A DNA stretch of 64,000 bases from Caballeronia sordidicola (lineage in GTDB: Bacteria > Pseudomonadota > Gammaproteobacteria > Burkholderiales > Burkholderiaceae). The DNA lies in assembly GCF_002220365.1 (NCBI RefSeq), contig NZ_MTHB01000256.1, forward strand, positions 124,001 to 188,000, in the 5' to 3' direction. How positions within the stretch are numbered: position 1 is the first letter of the stretch; each line of letters starts with the position of its first letter. Made by a program: the position numbers and the translations under genes. The notes below the pieces were generated by a model, which made no database searches, was not told the origin of the DNA, and saw only the letters and a program-made list of their open reading frames with translations. Positions 24,890 through 34,014 of the stretch are shown piece after piece.

Positions 24890-26915
24890 GCGAGCGGTGC
24901 GCGTGATCGAGCACGTCTGGATTCCACTCGCTGACGGTACACGGCTCGCGGCGCGTATCTGGCTGCCTGACAATGCCGGGACCGATGCTTCCCCCGTACC
25001 TGCGATCCTCGAATACATTCCCTATCGCAAGCGCGACGGTACTCGTTCGCGCGACGAGCCGATGCATCACTACTTCGCATCGAACGGATTTGCGGCGGTG
25101 CGCGTCGATATGCGCGGCAGCGGCGAGTCCGACGGTCTGATGGCCGATGAATACGTGCTGCAGGAGCAGGATGACGGGTTGGAGGTGATTGAATGGATCG
25201 CCCGGCAACCCTGGTGCAGCGGCGCGGTCGGCTTGATGGGGAAATCGTGGGGAGGTTTCAATGCGCTGCAGATCGCGGCACGCAGGCCGCCGGCGCTTAA
25301 AGCAATCATCACGGTCTATTCAACCGACGACCGTTACGCGGACGATATTCATTACAAAGGCGGCTGTCTGCTCAACGACAACCTGTGGTGGGGCAGCATC
25401 ATGCTCGCCTATCAGGGGCGTCCGCCTGACCCGTTACTGTACGGCGCCGAATGGCGGTCCGCATGGATCGAGCGGCTCGACAAGCTGCCGTTCTTCCCCG
25501 CATTGTGGATGGAACATCAGCACCGTGACAACTACTGGCGCCACGGCTCGATATGCGAGGACTGGTCTGCAATCCAGTGCCCCGTGTTTGCGGTCGGCGG
25601 CTGGGCCGACAGTTATACGAATGCCGTGTTCCGACTGATGGCGGGCTTGCAGGTGCCACGGCAAGGCCTGATCGGACCGTGGGCGCATATCTATCCGCAC
25701 GACGGCGTACCCGGGCCTGCGGTCGGTTTCTTGCAGGAAGCCGTGGAGTGGTGGAACCGATGGCTGCGTCCGGAGCATAACGACAGTTCACGCTCGATGT
25801 CGAAGCGTCCAGCGTTGCGGGTGTGGATGGAAAGCGCTCGCGCTCCGCAGACCACCTACGCCATGACGCCGGGCAGATGGATCTCGGAGGCTGCATGGCC
25901 GAGCCCCTCAGTCGCCATGCAGCCGCTCTTTCTGGGCGATGCGACATTGACACGTACTGCGCCTGACACGGCGGCCCGTGTGCTGGTTCACACGCCTCAG
26001 GGCCACGGCGTGGCGGCCGGCGAATGGATGGGTACTGGCGTTGCAGGCGAGTCACCGGCCGACCAGCGTATCGACGATGGTCTCGCCCAGGTGTTCGACA
26101 GTGCGCCGTTGAGCGAACCGTTGGCGCTGCTCGGTATGCCGGAACTCGAGATCGATGTGTCGAGTGACCGACCCGTTGGGTATCTGTGTGCGCGGATTTC
26201 CGAGGTGATGCCGGACGGCTCGGCAACGCGTGTTTCTTATGGCGTATTCAACCTGACGCATCGTGACGGTTCCGCCGAACCCGTTGCCTTGATGCCGGGC
26301 GAGAGGATTCGCGTACGGCTGACGCTCGATGCGTGCGCGCATGAATTCGGCGTCGGCAACCGGGTCAGGTTGTCGTTGTCGACCACCTATTGGCCACTGA
26401 TCTGGCCCGCGCCGGAGGACGTGACGCTTGAGCTGACGCTTGGCAACACAGCGCTTCATCTGCCGGTGCGCGAGACGAAAGGCGCTGATCTCCCGGTTGA
26501 GTTTCACGCTCCGGAGCGAGGTCCCGCAACGCCCACCGAGCAGGTGCGCGGCGGCAGCATGACACGCACTTCGTCCTATGATTTGACGGCCGGCGAATGG
26601 ACGTACATTACCGAAGGGATCGGCGGCCTCTTTGGGGAAGGCGTGCAGCGGTTTACGGAAATCGATACGACTGTCGAGCACAATCTGAAACGCTCTCTAA
26701 AAATCCAGGGCAACGATCCGCTTAGCGCCCGCTATACGCTCACGCAATCGCTGCGCATGGGACGAGAAGGTTGGGACATTCTTGTGCGCAGCGAAGTACA
26801 TATGTCAGCAGACAAGGAACACTTCTATCTGACGGGTTCGTTACAGGCCGAGGAGAATGGCGAGAGGGTGCGCGAGCGAAGCTGGGATGAAACTATCCCA
26901 CGCCTGTTACTTTAG
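24873..26915 (+). CDS. CocE/NonD family hydrolase (X-Pro dipeptidyl-peptidase-like)
   Basis: A 680-residue serine hydrolase. The alpha/beta-hydrolase domain shows VDMRGSGESDG, nucleophile elbow GLMGKSWGGF (Ser about 125), an acid in VGGWADSYT and His in GPWAHIYPH. A C-terminal jelly-roll domain (X-Pro peptidase C-terminal type) spans about 330-560, and some 120 further residues follow. The family cleaves acyl bonds in cocaine, amino-acid esters, beta-lactam side chains or proline peptides. It shares the transporter's operon and overlaps the ATPase gene, so it likely acts on the imported ligand in the cytoplasm, as no signal peptide is present. Confidence 0.9.
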   Translation: MQRNNERAVRVIEHVWIPLADGTRLAARIWLPDNAGTDASPVPAILEYIPYRKRDGTRSRDEPMHHYFASNGFAAVRVDMRGSGESDGLMADEYVLQEQDDGLEVIEWIARQPWCSGAVGLMGKSWGGFNALQIAARRPPALKAIITVYSTDDRYADDIHYKGGCLLNDNLWWGSIMLAYQGRPPDPLLYGAEWRSAWIERLDKLPFFPALWMEHQHRDNYWRHGSICEDWSAIQCPVFAVGGWADSYTNAVFRLMAGLQVPRQGLIGPWAHIYPHDGVPGPAVGFLQEAVEWWNRWLRPEHNDSSRSMSKRPALRVWMESARAPQTTYAMTPGRWISEAAWPSPSVAMQPLFLGDATLTRTAPDTAARVLVHTPQGHGVAAGEWMGTGVAGESPADQRIDDGLAQVFDSAPLSEPLALLGMPELEIDVSSDRPVGYLCARISEVMPDGSATRVSYGVFNLTHRDGSAEPVALMPGERIRVRLTLDACAHEFGVGNRVRLSLSTTYWPLIWPAPEDVTLELTLGNTALHLPVRETKGADLPVEFHAPERGPATPTEQVRGGSMTRTSSYDLTAGEWTYITEGIGGLFGEGVQRFTEIDTTVEHNLKRSLKIQGNDPLSARYTLTQSLRMGREGWDILVRSEVHMSADKEHFYLTGSLQAEENGERVRERSWDETIPRLLL

Positions 26916-26955
26916 TTGCGGCCACCGAGCGGGGAAAGTCCTTGACCAAGCCCCG

Positions 26956-27828
26956 TTACAGATTTCTAACCCCAAGGGCAGGCTTAGCTCGACGTTTCGC
27001 AGGCTTCGGCTTGGGCGGCACGCGCGGCGGGAGTTCGGAGAGACGCATCAGATGGCGCAACGCCATCATCGCGCCGATCGCCTCAAGCACTCCGGCCGGT
27101 ACCCACATGATCAGTCCGCCCAGGCTCTGGTCGAGCGTCGCCGGAACTGACGTGAACGCACGGCCGCAAAGCGAAAAGATCGGATAGAGGTCGTGCGTCG
27201 AAAAGGTAATGATAGCGCCGACCAGGATCTGAGGCGTCATGGTGATGACCGGCGACAACACCCGCAAGCCCGGCCGGGTAAGACTCGGCGGATGCGGCCG
27301 ATGATCCAGCAGCATCCACCAATACAGCAGCCCGCTCACCGCGACCGACCAGTTCATGAACGTGTAGATGCGCCAGTCCAGCATGGCGACGAACTGCACG
27401 GATGGAATCAGCCAGAAGACAACCGAGATGACGAACGCCGCCGAGATGAACATCGGATTCAGCACAACGGTAGCGACTACACGCGCTGGCCTCCGGTATT
27501 GCCAACGCCGCAGCGCGCTACGCCAACGCAATGGCAGGCCGGTCCGAAGTGCGCTTCCCGGATAAGACGACATCAGGATCAGTGGGGCGAGATGGTGCAG
27601 CACCAGATGCTGGAGCCGATGCACAAAGAACTCGTGCTCGGCGTAATAGTCGAGTCGCGTGTGAAGCGCTATGTAGAAGAGTGCGAGACCCACCCAAAAC
27701 GCTATGCGCCGGGCAATGCCGATACGAACATGGCGCGACCCTCGCGCATACAGCAGGGCTGTTATAACGAAGACTGCCACGAGCCCGAAAGAAGGTTCCC
27801 ATGGGACGAGCAGGTTGAGCAGAGACAT
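26956..27828 (-). CDS. Cytochrome c oxidase assembly factor CtaG-like membrane protein
   Basis: A 290-residue protein with about seven hydrophobic helices, matching the caa3_CtaG family involved in copper delivery to caa3-type oxidases in Bacillus. His-rich landmarks are EHEFFVHRLQHLVLHHLAPLILM and the later FSTHDLYPIF and DHRPHPP. A basic Pro/Lys-rich cytoplasmic tail ends the protein. No oxidase genes are in the window. It converges on the hydrolase gene with 40 bases between. Confidence 0.85.
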   Translation of the reverse strand: MSLLNLLVPWEPSFGLVAVFVITALLYARGSRHVRIGIARRIAFWVGLALFYIALHTRLDYYAEHEFFVHRLQHLVLHHLAPLILMSSYPGSALRTGLPLRWRSALRRWQYRRPARVVATVVLNPMFISAAFVISVVFWLIPSVQFVAMLDWRIYTFMNWSVAVSGLLYWWMLLDHRPHPPSLTRPGLRVLSPVITMTPQILVGAIITFSTHDLYPIFSLCGRAFTSVPATLDQSLGGLIMWVPAGVLEAIGAMMALRHLMRLSELPPRVPPKPKPAKRRAKPALGVRNL

Positions 27829-27952
27829 GGCAGGTCGGAGTATGTAAGAAAGGCTTGACGCGCCCGCGTCTGCGCCTCAGCGACCCGCATGTTAGCAGGT
27901 GCGTGGAGCGCTTGCTGGTGGTGGCAAGGGCTTGGTCACGGTAGCGTAGCGC

Positions 27953-28195
27953 TCACGTAAGATCGGGTGATGAAGCATTCTGAATCACGGTCATCGTTTT
28001 CCAGCCGCAGTGATCAGATGTGCCGTGCACTGATATTTCCAATGTCAACTGAGCCTGCGCGACATCGAGTAGTTGTTGTTCGAGTTCGGGGTTGTAGTCA
28101 GCTACGCCCCAAAGTAAGTCCCGTGCACTGATTGCAATAAATTCGGTGCGAGCTTCGCGGATCGTTTTGTTCCTGGGGGAAACGCGGCGATGGTT
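27953..28195 (-). pseudogene. Possible gene remnant, unidentified
   Basis: An open minus-strand run of about 80 codons with coding-like composition (IREARTEFIAIS, ADYNPELEQQLLDVAQ) ends at 27953. It has no start codon with a ribosome site and matches no family I recognise. It lies directly downstream of the LysR fragment, in a 370-base stretch otherwise empty. Confidence 0.3.
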
Positions 28196-28540
28196 TCAAG
28201 ATGTGTCTATCGGCGAAACGGCGGATCTGTCCAACGAGGTGCTTTTGACACATTCGGCGAAATATTCTGCCGCCGCGCCGAACACGCGATCCTTCCGGTA
28301 CATGAGACTCAGCGTGAGTTGAGGCGGCTTGGCATCAGCCTCGATGCGCGTCAGGATTGCGCGTTCTATCTGCTCGTTCAGTAGAAAGTCCGGCCATACG
28401 CTCACTATGCCCGGTTCCTGCGCCAGTTCTGTGTAGAGCCGCTGCAGGGCGGTGTGTGCATCCACCACCCAGAATTCGATTTCAACGACGACGTCTTGCC
28501 GCTCGGAGTACGTTTGTTCGGCACGCTGACACTCGCACGT
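28196..28540 (-). pseudogene. C-terminal fragment of a LysR-type regulator
   Basis: About 115 open codons on the minus strand resemble the end of a LysR effector domain: EPGIVSVWPDFLLNEQIERAILTRIEAD, then PPQLTLSLMYRKDR and a final helix AAEYFAECV. The pattern gly-ile-val...Pro-Asp-Phe-Leu followed by a 'leader-tyr-lys-arg' strand is typical. No DNA-binding domain lies upstream; a stop at 28541 closes the frame. It is probably what remains of a deleted regulator. The identification is by pattern only. Confidence 0.45.
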
Positions 28541-28568
28541 CTATCCGCCTGATTTCAACGAACCGGTC

Positions 28569-28604
28569 TCATCCGATATTTGTCATGCGACAAATATCGG
28601 ATGA
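28569..28604. repeat. 16-base perfect inverted repeat with 4-base spacer
   Basis: Arms at 28569-28584 and 28589-28604 are exact reverse complements (core CCGATATTTGTC / GACAAATATCGG) around ATGC. It lies between the LysR fragment and the end of the sterol-desaturase-like gene. No T-run follows on either side, so a terminator is unlikely; an operator or an excision scar is more plausible. Confidence 0.75.
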
Positions 28605-28772
28605 CGCTCCCGCAGTGGCGTCTATCAATTTTTGCTTAAATCATGAGTCAACCGTTTTCATATCGAAAACTGGGTCGACGCAATACAGCAACTTGGCAAG
28701 CAATGAGCGTCACTTCAGCAGTAGGCTGCCGGCGTGGTGCCTGGAATCCGGCAGTGCTATCAAGATCCCCAA

Positions 28773-29738
28773 TCAGGAACCGCCCTGCGCTTTTTTCGAT
28801 GGCGCCCGGATTTCATCGATGAAAAACCGCAAGCCGCCCAGTTGCTGGGCGAAGTAGCCACCGCTTGCCATCGACTCAGGCGCGCGCCGATCTCCGGTAG
28901 GAAGGTACTCCGCCGAGAAGTCGGCCGTGCGAAACACGATGTCCCAGATCGGGAAAACGGCGCCGTAATTGCACGAGTTGCGGCCAGCGGCGCGCAGCCC
29001 ATGATGCAGACGGTGAAAGCGTGGCGAGACAAGCAGCCTGTCGCCAAGCCAGCCAAAGGACATGCGGATATTGGCGTGACTCAGGCTTTCGATGAAACGC
29101 ATGAACAGGAACAGCAGCGGAAATTGCAGTGGCGGAATGCCGATTGCCAGACCGACCACGCCAAACCAGATTGCCGCGATAAGATCGTCCAGCAGGTGAT
29201 TCCGGTCGTCTGACCAGAAGCTCATCTGCCGTTGTGCGTGGTGCAGCGCGTGCAATGCGTACCAGCCGCGCCATGAGTGCGACAGGCGATGACGCCAGTA
29301 GTCTGCGCAATCGAGAATCAGCGCGTACGCCAAGAACGTGATGATCGGGTGTCCGAGCAGCGCCGGTATGACAGTCTCCAGCGTTGGCGGGATATAGCCG
29401 TGAGCGACCACAAAACCGTTCACCCACACCTGCACCTGATAAAACAGCAAGAAGCTGACGACGGGCAATAGACCGACGCGATTGAGCACCGTATAAAACG
29501 CGTCCGTCACCACTGTTTTTCGATCTTTCCAGTGTTCGATCGGGAACAGCGCTTCCAGCGGCCAGCAGACGGCATAGGTGACGATGACCGCGAACATTCC
29601 ATACACGCACACGAGTACCCAGTCGAAAGACAGCTCCTCCCACTGCATCCAGCCGAAGTGATAAAGCAACGGCAGGACGAGGTATTGATCGATTTCGCCG
29701 GCCAGGGCGTTAAACAATCTGTCGAGGAATATCAGCAT
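28773..29738 (-). CDS. Fatty-acid hydroxylase / sterol desaturase family membrane protein
   Basis: A 321-residue integral membrane di-iron enzyme. The eight-histidine pattern is visible: DYWRHRLSH (HxxxH), HALHHAQ (HxxHH) and, further on, HRLHHG with NYGAVFPIWD. Four to five helices flank these. Members hydroxylate or desaturate sterols, carotenoids or fatty chains; the substrate here is unknown. It follows the beta-propeller gene by eight bases on the same strand, so the two are co-transcribed. Confidence 0.88.
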   Translation of the reverse strand: MLIFLDRLFNALAGEIDQYLVLPLLYHFGWMQWEELSFDWVLVCVYGMFAVIVTYAVCWPLEALFPIEHWKDRKTVVTDAFYTVLNRVGLLPVVSFLLFYQVQVWVNGFVVAHGYIPPTLETVIPALLGHPIITFLAYALILDCADYWRHRLSHSWRGWYALHALHHAQRQMSFWSDDRNHLLDDLIAAIWFGVVGLAIGIPPLQFPLLFLFMRFIESLSHANIRMSFGWLGDRLLVSPRFHRLHHGLRAAGRNSCNYGAVFPIWDIVFRTADFSAEYLPTGDRRAPESMASGGYFAQQLGGLRFFIDEIRAPSKKAQGGS

Positions 29739-29746
29739 GGCGTTCT

Positions 29747-30775
29747 TTACAAGGTTTCCGCGGTGATCGGGCCCTTACGGCTCAATTCTGAACTAAGGAA
29801 AATGCCATGCGGCGAGCGCCCCACATCAATAGTCTCGTAAGCACCGCTCTTTGGGTCCAGCACCGCGACCTGTTCACGAAAGCGCAACGTAACCCATAGC
29901 TTGCCATCGGGCGCGACGCCGATGTCGTCCGGTCCTGCGGCGTGGAACGGATACGTGCGTTGTATGGCGAGGGTAGTGGGATCCATGGCGACCAGGGAGC
30001 CGCCGATGCGGTTGGATACGTAGAGCGTGCTGCCATCCGGTGAAAGGAAAATGTTGTGCGGACCGACTCCCGTCTTGACTCGCCGCAGCACGTCACCCGT
30101 GACCGGGTCGACCTCTGCCACGTGATCGCTACCCATGACGCAGACGAGCACCTTGCCGTTGTGCCATAGCACGCCGGCCGGGGTCGAACCCACCTTCGAC
30201 TTCCAGCGTATCGCCATGGTGGTCAGATCGAACGAAACAAGCGTTCCCGAGCCTTGCATGGAGTTGAAGCTCCAGCGGGAGTCCGGCGAGAAGTCCAGAT
30301 GGCTTGGCATGGAGCCGGGCGAGAAACGCTTGGCGAGGCTCAGGTCCTCAGTGTGATAGACATCGACATAGTCGAGCCGAAGCGCATTCACGACGAGGTA
30401 TCGATGATCTGGCGTGAAGCCAAGTTGGTAGGGATCGGCAATGACTTTGTGGCCGAGCGCGGTACCGGTATGCGGATCGACGATGAACAACGCGTTGCCG
30501 CTCGCATCGGCGATATAGAGCTTGTTGCGGTCCTGCGAAAGTGCCCAGTGACTCGGCTCACGCAGCGTAGGTAAGCTACGAACGACTTTGCGCGATGCCA
30601 TGTCGATGACCGAGACACTGGCTTCGCCGGAATTCATCACGATCGCCAGCGACGATGTGGCGGCGTTAGCGATTTCAGACCGGAGAGCCATAAATGGCGA
30701 CAGACTCAGGCTTAGGGGAATGGCGAGGCTGCGGCCAAGTACTGCGCGACGTGAAAGCTTCATGGGAGTAGGCAT
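29747..30775 (-). CDS. Tat-exported YVTN-type beta-propeller protein
   Basis: A 342-residue protein with a twin-arginine signal (KLSRRAVLGRSLAI, cleavage near ANAA) followed by repeated propeller blades. Blade hallmarks include DRNKLYIADASGNALFIVD, GPHNIFLSPDGSTLYVSNR and DIGVAPDGKLWVTLR. Such proteins bind ligands or cofactors in the periplasm; enzymatic function cannot be assigned. It precedes the di-iron membrane hydroxylase in one transcript. Confidence 0.85.
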   Translation of the reverse strand: MPTPMKLSRRAVLGRSLAIPLSLSLSPFMALRSEIANAATSSLAIVMNSGEASVSVIDMASRKVVRSLPTLREPSHWALSQDRNKLYIADASGNALFIVDPHTGTALGHKVIADPYQLGFTPDHRYLVVNALRLDYVDVYHTEDLSLAKRFSPGSMPSHLDFSPDSRWSFNSMQGSGTLVSFDLTTMAIRWKSKVGSTPAGVLWHNGKVLVCVMGSDHVAEVDPVTGDVLRRVKTGVGPHNIFLSPDGSTLYVSNRIGGSLVAMDPTTLAIQRTYPFHAAGPDDIGVAPDGKLWVTLRFREQVAVLDPKSGAYETIDVGRSPHGIFLSSELSRKGPITAETL

Positions 30776-31090
30776 TTCGTAAATCAGCTTTCTATTTTAC
30801 GGGAAGGGGTACCGGCGAGCTCAGGTGGAATCATGCACGGAGGAAGATCGGCAAACTAACGACGCCCCAGATACTTTCAGTTCCGTAATCGAACTCGTGG
30901 ATTCAGGCGAATGATGTGTGATTGTCGCATTTTTGCTTGAAACCATAGTGCGTCGACTATGTTGCTGACGCAGTCTTTGTTCGCGGTCGTCGTTCGGTGG
31001 ACGACCGGGTCGAACCAGCGGGCACTGGGCGCCCGCATTTGGTTTATCAATGAAATTGCACCTACCTGTGCGGAGCCGACGCAGGTCCGC
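30776..31090. promoter_or_regulatory. Intergenic region upstream of the propeller gene
   Basis: About 315 bases without a supported gene; it should contain the promoter of the propeller/hydroxylase pair. A small dyad CATAGT-N6-ACTATG lies at 30944-30961. Plus-strand open frames here overlap the ParB-like gene antisense and are not called. Confidence 0.4.
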
Positions 31091-31714
31091 TCACCGGCTT
31101 TCCGTTACCCCGGACCAGCCCGGCAGATACCGAGCCTCTGGCGTGTGCGCGACAGCTTTGGCCTGATCGAGCGCCTTCGTAAAGCTCTTGCGGATCTTGC
31201 TCTGCGCGACGCGCGGACGCAGGAAATCGGCCCACAGGAATTCGCTGAACGGCGTCGCGTCCTTTGCGAAGCCACCCACCCGGCGCAGTTCGCCAGCGAG
31301 GCTTCTATACGGATCGTCCGCCAGCCCGGTTACCATCTTGGGGAGATGTTCGTAGTCGTATCGCGAGCCGTCCGCACCGAACGGATGCACCCACTGGTTG
31401 TGCTCCATCATGCGCCAGAAGATTGCCTCGTCCAGCCACGAGAGGTCCTTGAGCATTGCCACCTTCACTTCCTTCACGCCCTCTTCGAGCAACGCCAGCC
31501 CGAGGTGATGATGATCCACGATGTAATAGAGCTTCTCCGGACCGAGTACCGCGGGGAACCAGTGCGAAGCAATGGCCTCGCTGCGCGCCTTCTTGCCGAG
31601 CGTCTTCCAATGCTCGCGCTTCTCGATGACTTCGCGATAACCCACTGTCATCTGTGTGGGCCGCAATGCGGCGAGTTTCGCGGGGATCAAGTGATTGTCG
31701 GGATGCTGGACCAT
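31091..31714 (-). CDS. ParB-like nuclease-fold protein (ParBc_2 family)
   Basis: A 207-residue protein with the compact ParBc_2 layout: IPAKLAALRPTQMTVGYREVIEKREHW, then YYIVDHHHLGLALLEEG, followed by a helical C-terminal half. The family resembles the ParB N-terminal nuclease/CTPase-like fold, but members are stand-alone and not linked to chromosome partition. No partner gene is adjacent. Function unknown. Confidence 0.8.
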   Translation of the reverse strand: MVQHPDNHLIPAKLAALRPTQMTVGYREVIEKREHWKTLGKKARSEAIASHWFPAVLGPEKLYYIVDHHHLGLALLEEGVKEVKVAMLKDLSWLDEAIFWRMMEHNQWVHPFGADGSRYDYEHLPKMVTGLADDPYRSLAGELRRVGGFAKDATPFSEFLWADFLRPRVAQSKIRKSFTKALDQAKAVAHTPEARYLPGWSGVTESR

Positions 31715-32102
31715 GTTCGCCTCATAAATTTGAGTTGCCGCAACAATAGCGCGGTTCCCTTACGCCGACAATTTGTATGCCACGCGGGCGAAGGGCAGTG
31801 TCAGCGGCGGCGATTGCGCAAGATCAAGCCATAAAAAATGCGATGTGCGTTATCAAGGTCATGGGTTGGTCGGAAGCGACTGATCGGTTTCACTCTACGT
31901 TATTCATCAATGTTTTAATTCGGTATGCGAATCAAATAGGTGAGACAACGTGGTTTTACGTTTCAACACCGGTGCTAAACGAGTGAATGGCGCCCGTCAC
32001 GGGTAAGAATAGTCGGGAAACGTACCCTCACAGGGCTGTTGGGGTTCGCACACGGCGACACTAAACGCAACCGGCGCCTGACCACCAAGGGCGAACGTTG
32101 AC
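31715..32102. other. Intergenic stretch, no gene seen
   Basis: About 390 bases. The part 31830-31980 is visibly AT-richer than its neighbours. A plus-strand frame at 31777-31986 has no ribosome site or family features. Nothing else was recognised. Confidence 0.4.
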
Positions 32103-32765
32103 CTACGCCGGGCCACCCACGACGAGTCCCCTTCCTCTATTTCCAGACCGGTGCGGACTGGGCGTCACGTGTGAAGGAGAGGGGGCTCGTTCATTGCGGA
32201 CCTTGTGGCGTTGTTCCCACGCGGCGTACCGGCTGAGCGCAGCGTCGAAGTCGATCAAGTAGTCGTGATCCTTGACCGCGCCCAATTCGTTTTCTTCGCG
32301 CAGTTCAACCGCCATGAGCCATGCTCGTCGCCCGAATTCAGCGCAATGCCCTTTGATGGTTGCGGCGAACTCGTCAACATCTGAGCATCGATCGTTTGTC
32401 TGGATCCGCTCGGCGTTATGCGTTTGATCAGCGCTGAAGGCCCGAAGGTAAGACGCCTTTCCGGCTTCGAGATCACGCCATTGGATGTCATTTGAAAATG
32501 CAAAAGGGGGTATCTCTATGTCGCCCATCTGCACGTGCCGCTGCTCTGACAGATCTCTGCGTTCTGCGCGATCGATGGTTACCTGACAGCGATGGGCAAA
32601 CTCTTCGAGGGTGATGGCTGCGGCCAATGCAGTATGACGACCGGCATGGACACGCTCGGTGGCGTTGCGCGCTGAGTTGCGCTTGCGCGCAATCGTATTG
32701 CAAGCCACGTTGACGACCGCGCTGAAAACTCCAGCGCCCAAGGCGACGGCTAACCAAGGCGACAT
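32103..32765 (-). CDS. Hypothetical membrane-anchored protein
   Basis: A 220-residue protein with one N-terminal hydrophobic helix (WLAVALGAGVFSAVVNVA) and a hydrophilic, charged remainder with Trp-rich segments (DIQWRDLEAG, RYAAWEQRH). This suggests a membrane anchor with a cytoplasmic helical domain. No family was recognised. The Pro/Ser/Gly-rich last 30 residues may be disordered. Confidence 0.6.
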   Translation of the reverse strand: MSPWLAVALGAGVFSAVVNVACNTIARKRNSARNATERVHAGRHTALAAAITLEEFAHRCQVTIDRAERRDLSEQRHVQMGDIEIPPFAFSNDIQWRDLEAGKASYLRAFSADQTHNAERIQTNDRCSDVDEFAATIKGHCAEFGRRAWLMAVELREENELGAVKDHDYLIDFDAALSRYAAWEQRHKVRNERAPSPSHVTPSPHRSGNRGRGLVVGGPA

Positions 32766-33051
32766 AGTGCTCTCGCTAGATTTGACCGGCGCGTTGTCGG
32801 CCGATCTTTACAGATGCCAATGCATAACGAGACGACTCCCTGCGCGCGGTGCAAGTCCGGTCACATCGGAAGCGGCCCAGTCAATTTAATCATTTTGCTG
32901 TGAACCATGTCACTTTATTTCACGAATGACGCTTGCAGTGTTGTGAAGTTTTGACACAGTGGAAACCCGCTCGTGCGGTCAAGGCAATGGCTTATGGGTG
33001 GCGCGGCGAGTCTGCCAGGCGGCCGTCAAGAAAAAAGACAGGTCTTTCTGT

Positions 33052-33516
33052 TCACGCCCTCTTTAATTTTGGCATCGGGTCCGCTGCGCCAGATTTAAGG
33101 CGCTCGAGCCGCTCGCTGGCTGCACCGAGTGCGCCCAACGGAGCGTTGTGGAGTTGCGCATCGTGCACGCATACGACGCGTGCGAGCTGCTCGCAGCTTT
33201 CCTCGTCGAGTTTCCAGACCCCCGTGGCGTGGCCTTGCGCAAACGCGGCGTTAATCGCACTCTCGCTTTCCAGCCACGCCTCGCGGGTGATTTGTCCATA
33301 TCCGGCCTCGGCGACGTACGCCGTCAGGATCAGGACTTCTGCAAGGGATTGGGTTCCGGCCATCCATCCGGTGCCGTCGCGCAGCGCCTGCAGTGCGCAA
33401 TGAGCGTGCAATGAAAGTGTGTCCGCGTCCGACTTGGGCATCGGAAGAAGCTGCATTTTGGACAAGCGGACGCGCGTTGCTTGCGCGCTGCGGTCAAACG
33501 GTAGGGTGCGGGCCAT
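33052..33516 (-). CDS. Conserved-looking hypothetical protein
   Basis: A 154-residue soluble protein, predicted largely helical. Segments such as TLSLHAHCALQALRDGTGWMAG and LAEVLILTAYVAEAGYG look conserved in style but I cannot name a family. Lies 45 bases downstream of the zinc-finger gene on the same strand and may be co-transcribed with it. Confidence 0.6.
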   Translation of the reverse strand: MARTLPFDRSAQATRVRLSKMQLLPMPKSDADTLSLHAHCALQALRDGTGWMAGTQSLAEVLILTAYVAEAGYGQITREAWLESESAINAAFAQGHATGVWKLDEESCEQLARVVCVHDAQLHNAPLGALGAASERLERLKSGAADPMPKLKRA

Positions 33517-33561
33517 GGAGTCGTCGGGAGAGTTGTCCCCAGGTTAACGTACAGGTCGCGG

Positions 33562-34014
33562 TTATTCTGAAGGGCTCGCAGCCCGGCGATTTTGTTCGAA
33601 TTGCTCTATTACGCCGACTGCCGCCCTGCATTGCTCCAGGTCCAGCAAATTGATGTTGCAAGCTTTGGGCTCTATTTTCAGTTCCCCTGCCAGCCACTTA
33701 TAGCCCTTTGATCTTGCTTCGAAGATGCTTACGCCGTCGCGTCTGGCCTTCGCCTCGGCCATGGGTTCCAGCGCGGCGTGGAGTTTCGCTTTCCATTCCC
33801 GCAGTTCGGCATTCGCCAGCCGTCCGAGCGGGAGGTTGCGCGTACTGCGCGCGAATATCCCGATCCAGGCCTCGCACGGCACGCATAACCACAGCGGCCC
33901 GTGTCCGTCTTGATACGGGTAAGCCGCTTCTGCGGGCCGCACAAGCGTTGCCTTTGCGCCGCAATAGTCGCAATCTGGATGGGGTAGGGCTTGAACCGGA
34001 CGGCCGACTCGCAT
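33562..34014 (-). CDS. DUF3268-type zinc-finger protein
   Basis: A 150-residue protein with two CxxC knuckles, Cys15/Cys18 (DCDYCGAK) and Cys44/Cys47 (LWLCVPCEAW), then GRLANAELREWKAKLHAAL and a C-terminal helix pair ending with the NLLDLEQCRAAVGVI block. This order matches the DUF3268 zinc-finger family, of unknown function. Confidence 0.75.
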   Translation of the reverse strand: MRVGRPVQALPHPDCDYCGAKATLVRPAEAAYPYQDGHGPLWLCVPCEAWIGIFARSTRNLPLGRLANAELREWKAKLHAALEPMAEAKARRDGVSIFEARSKGYKWLAGELKIEPKACNINLLDLEQCRAAVGVIEQFEQNRRAASPSE

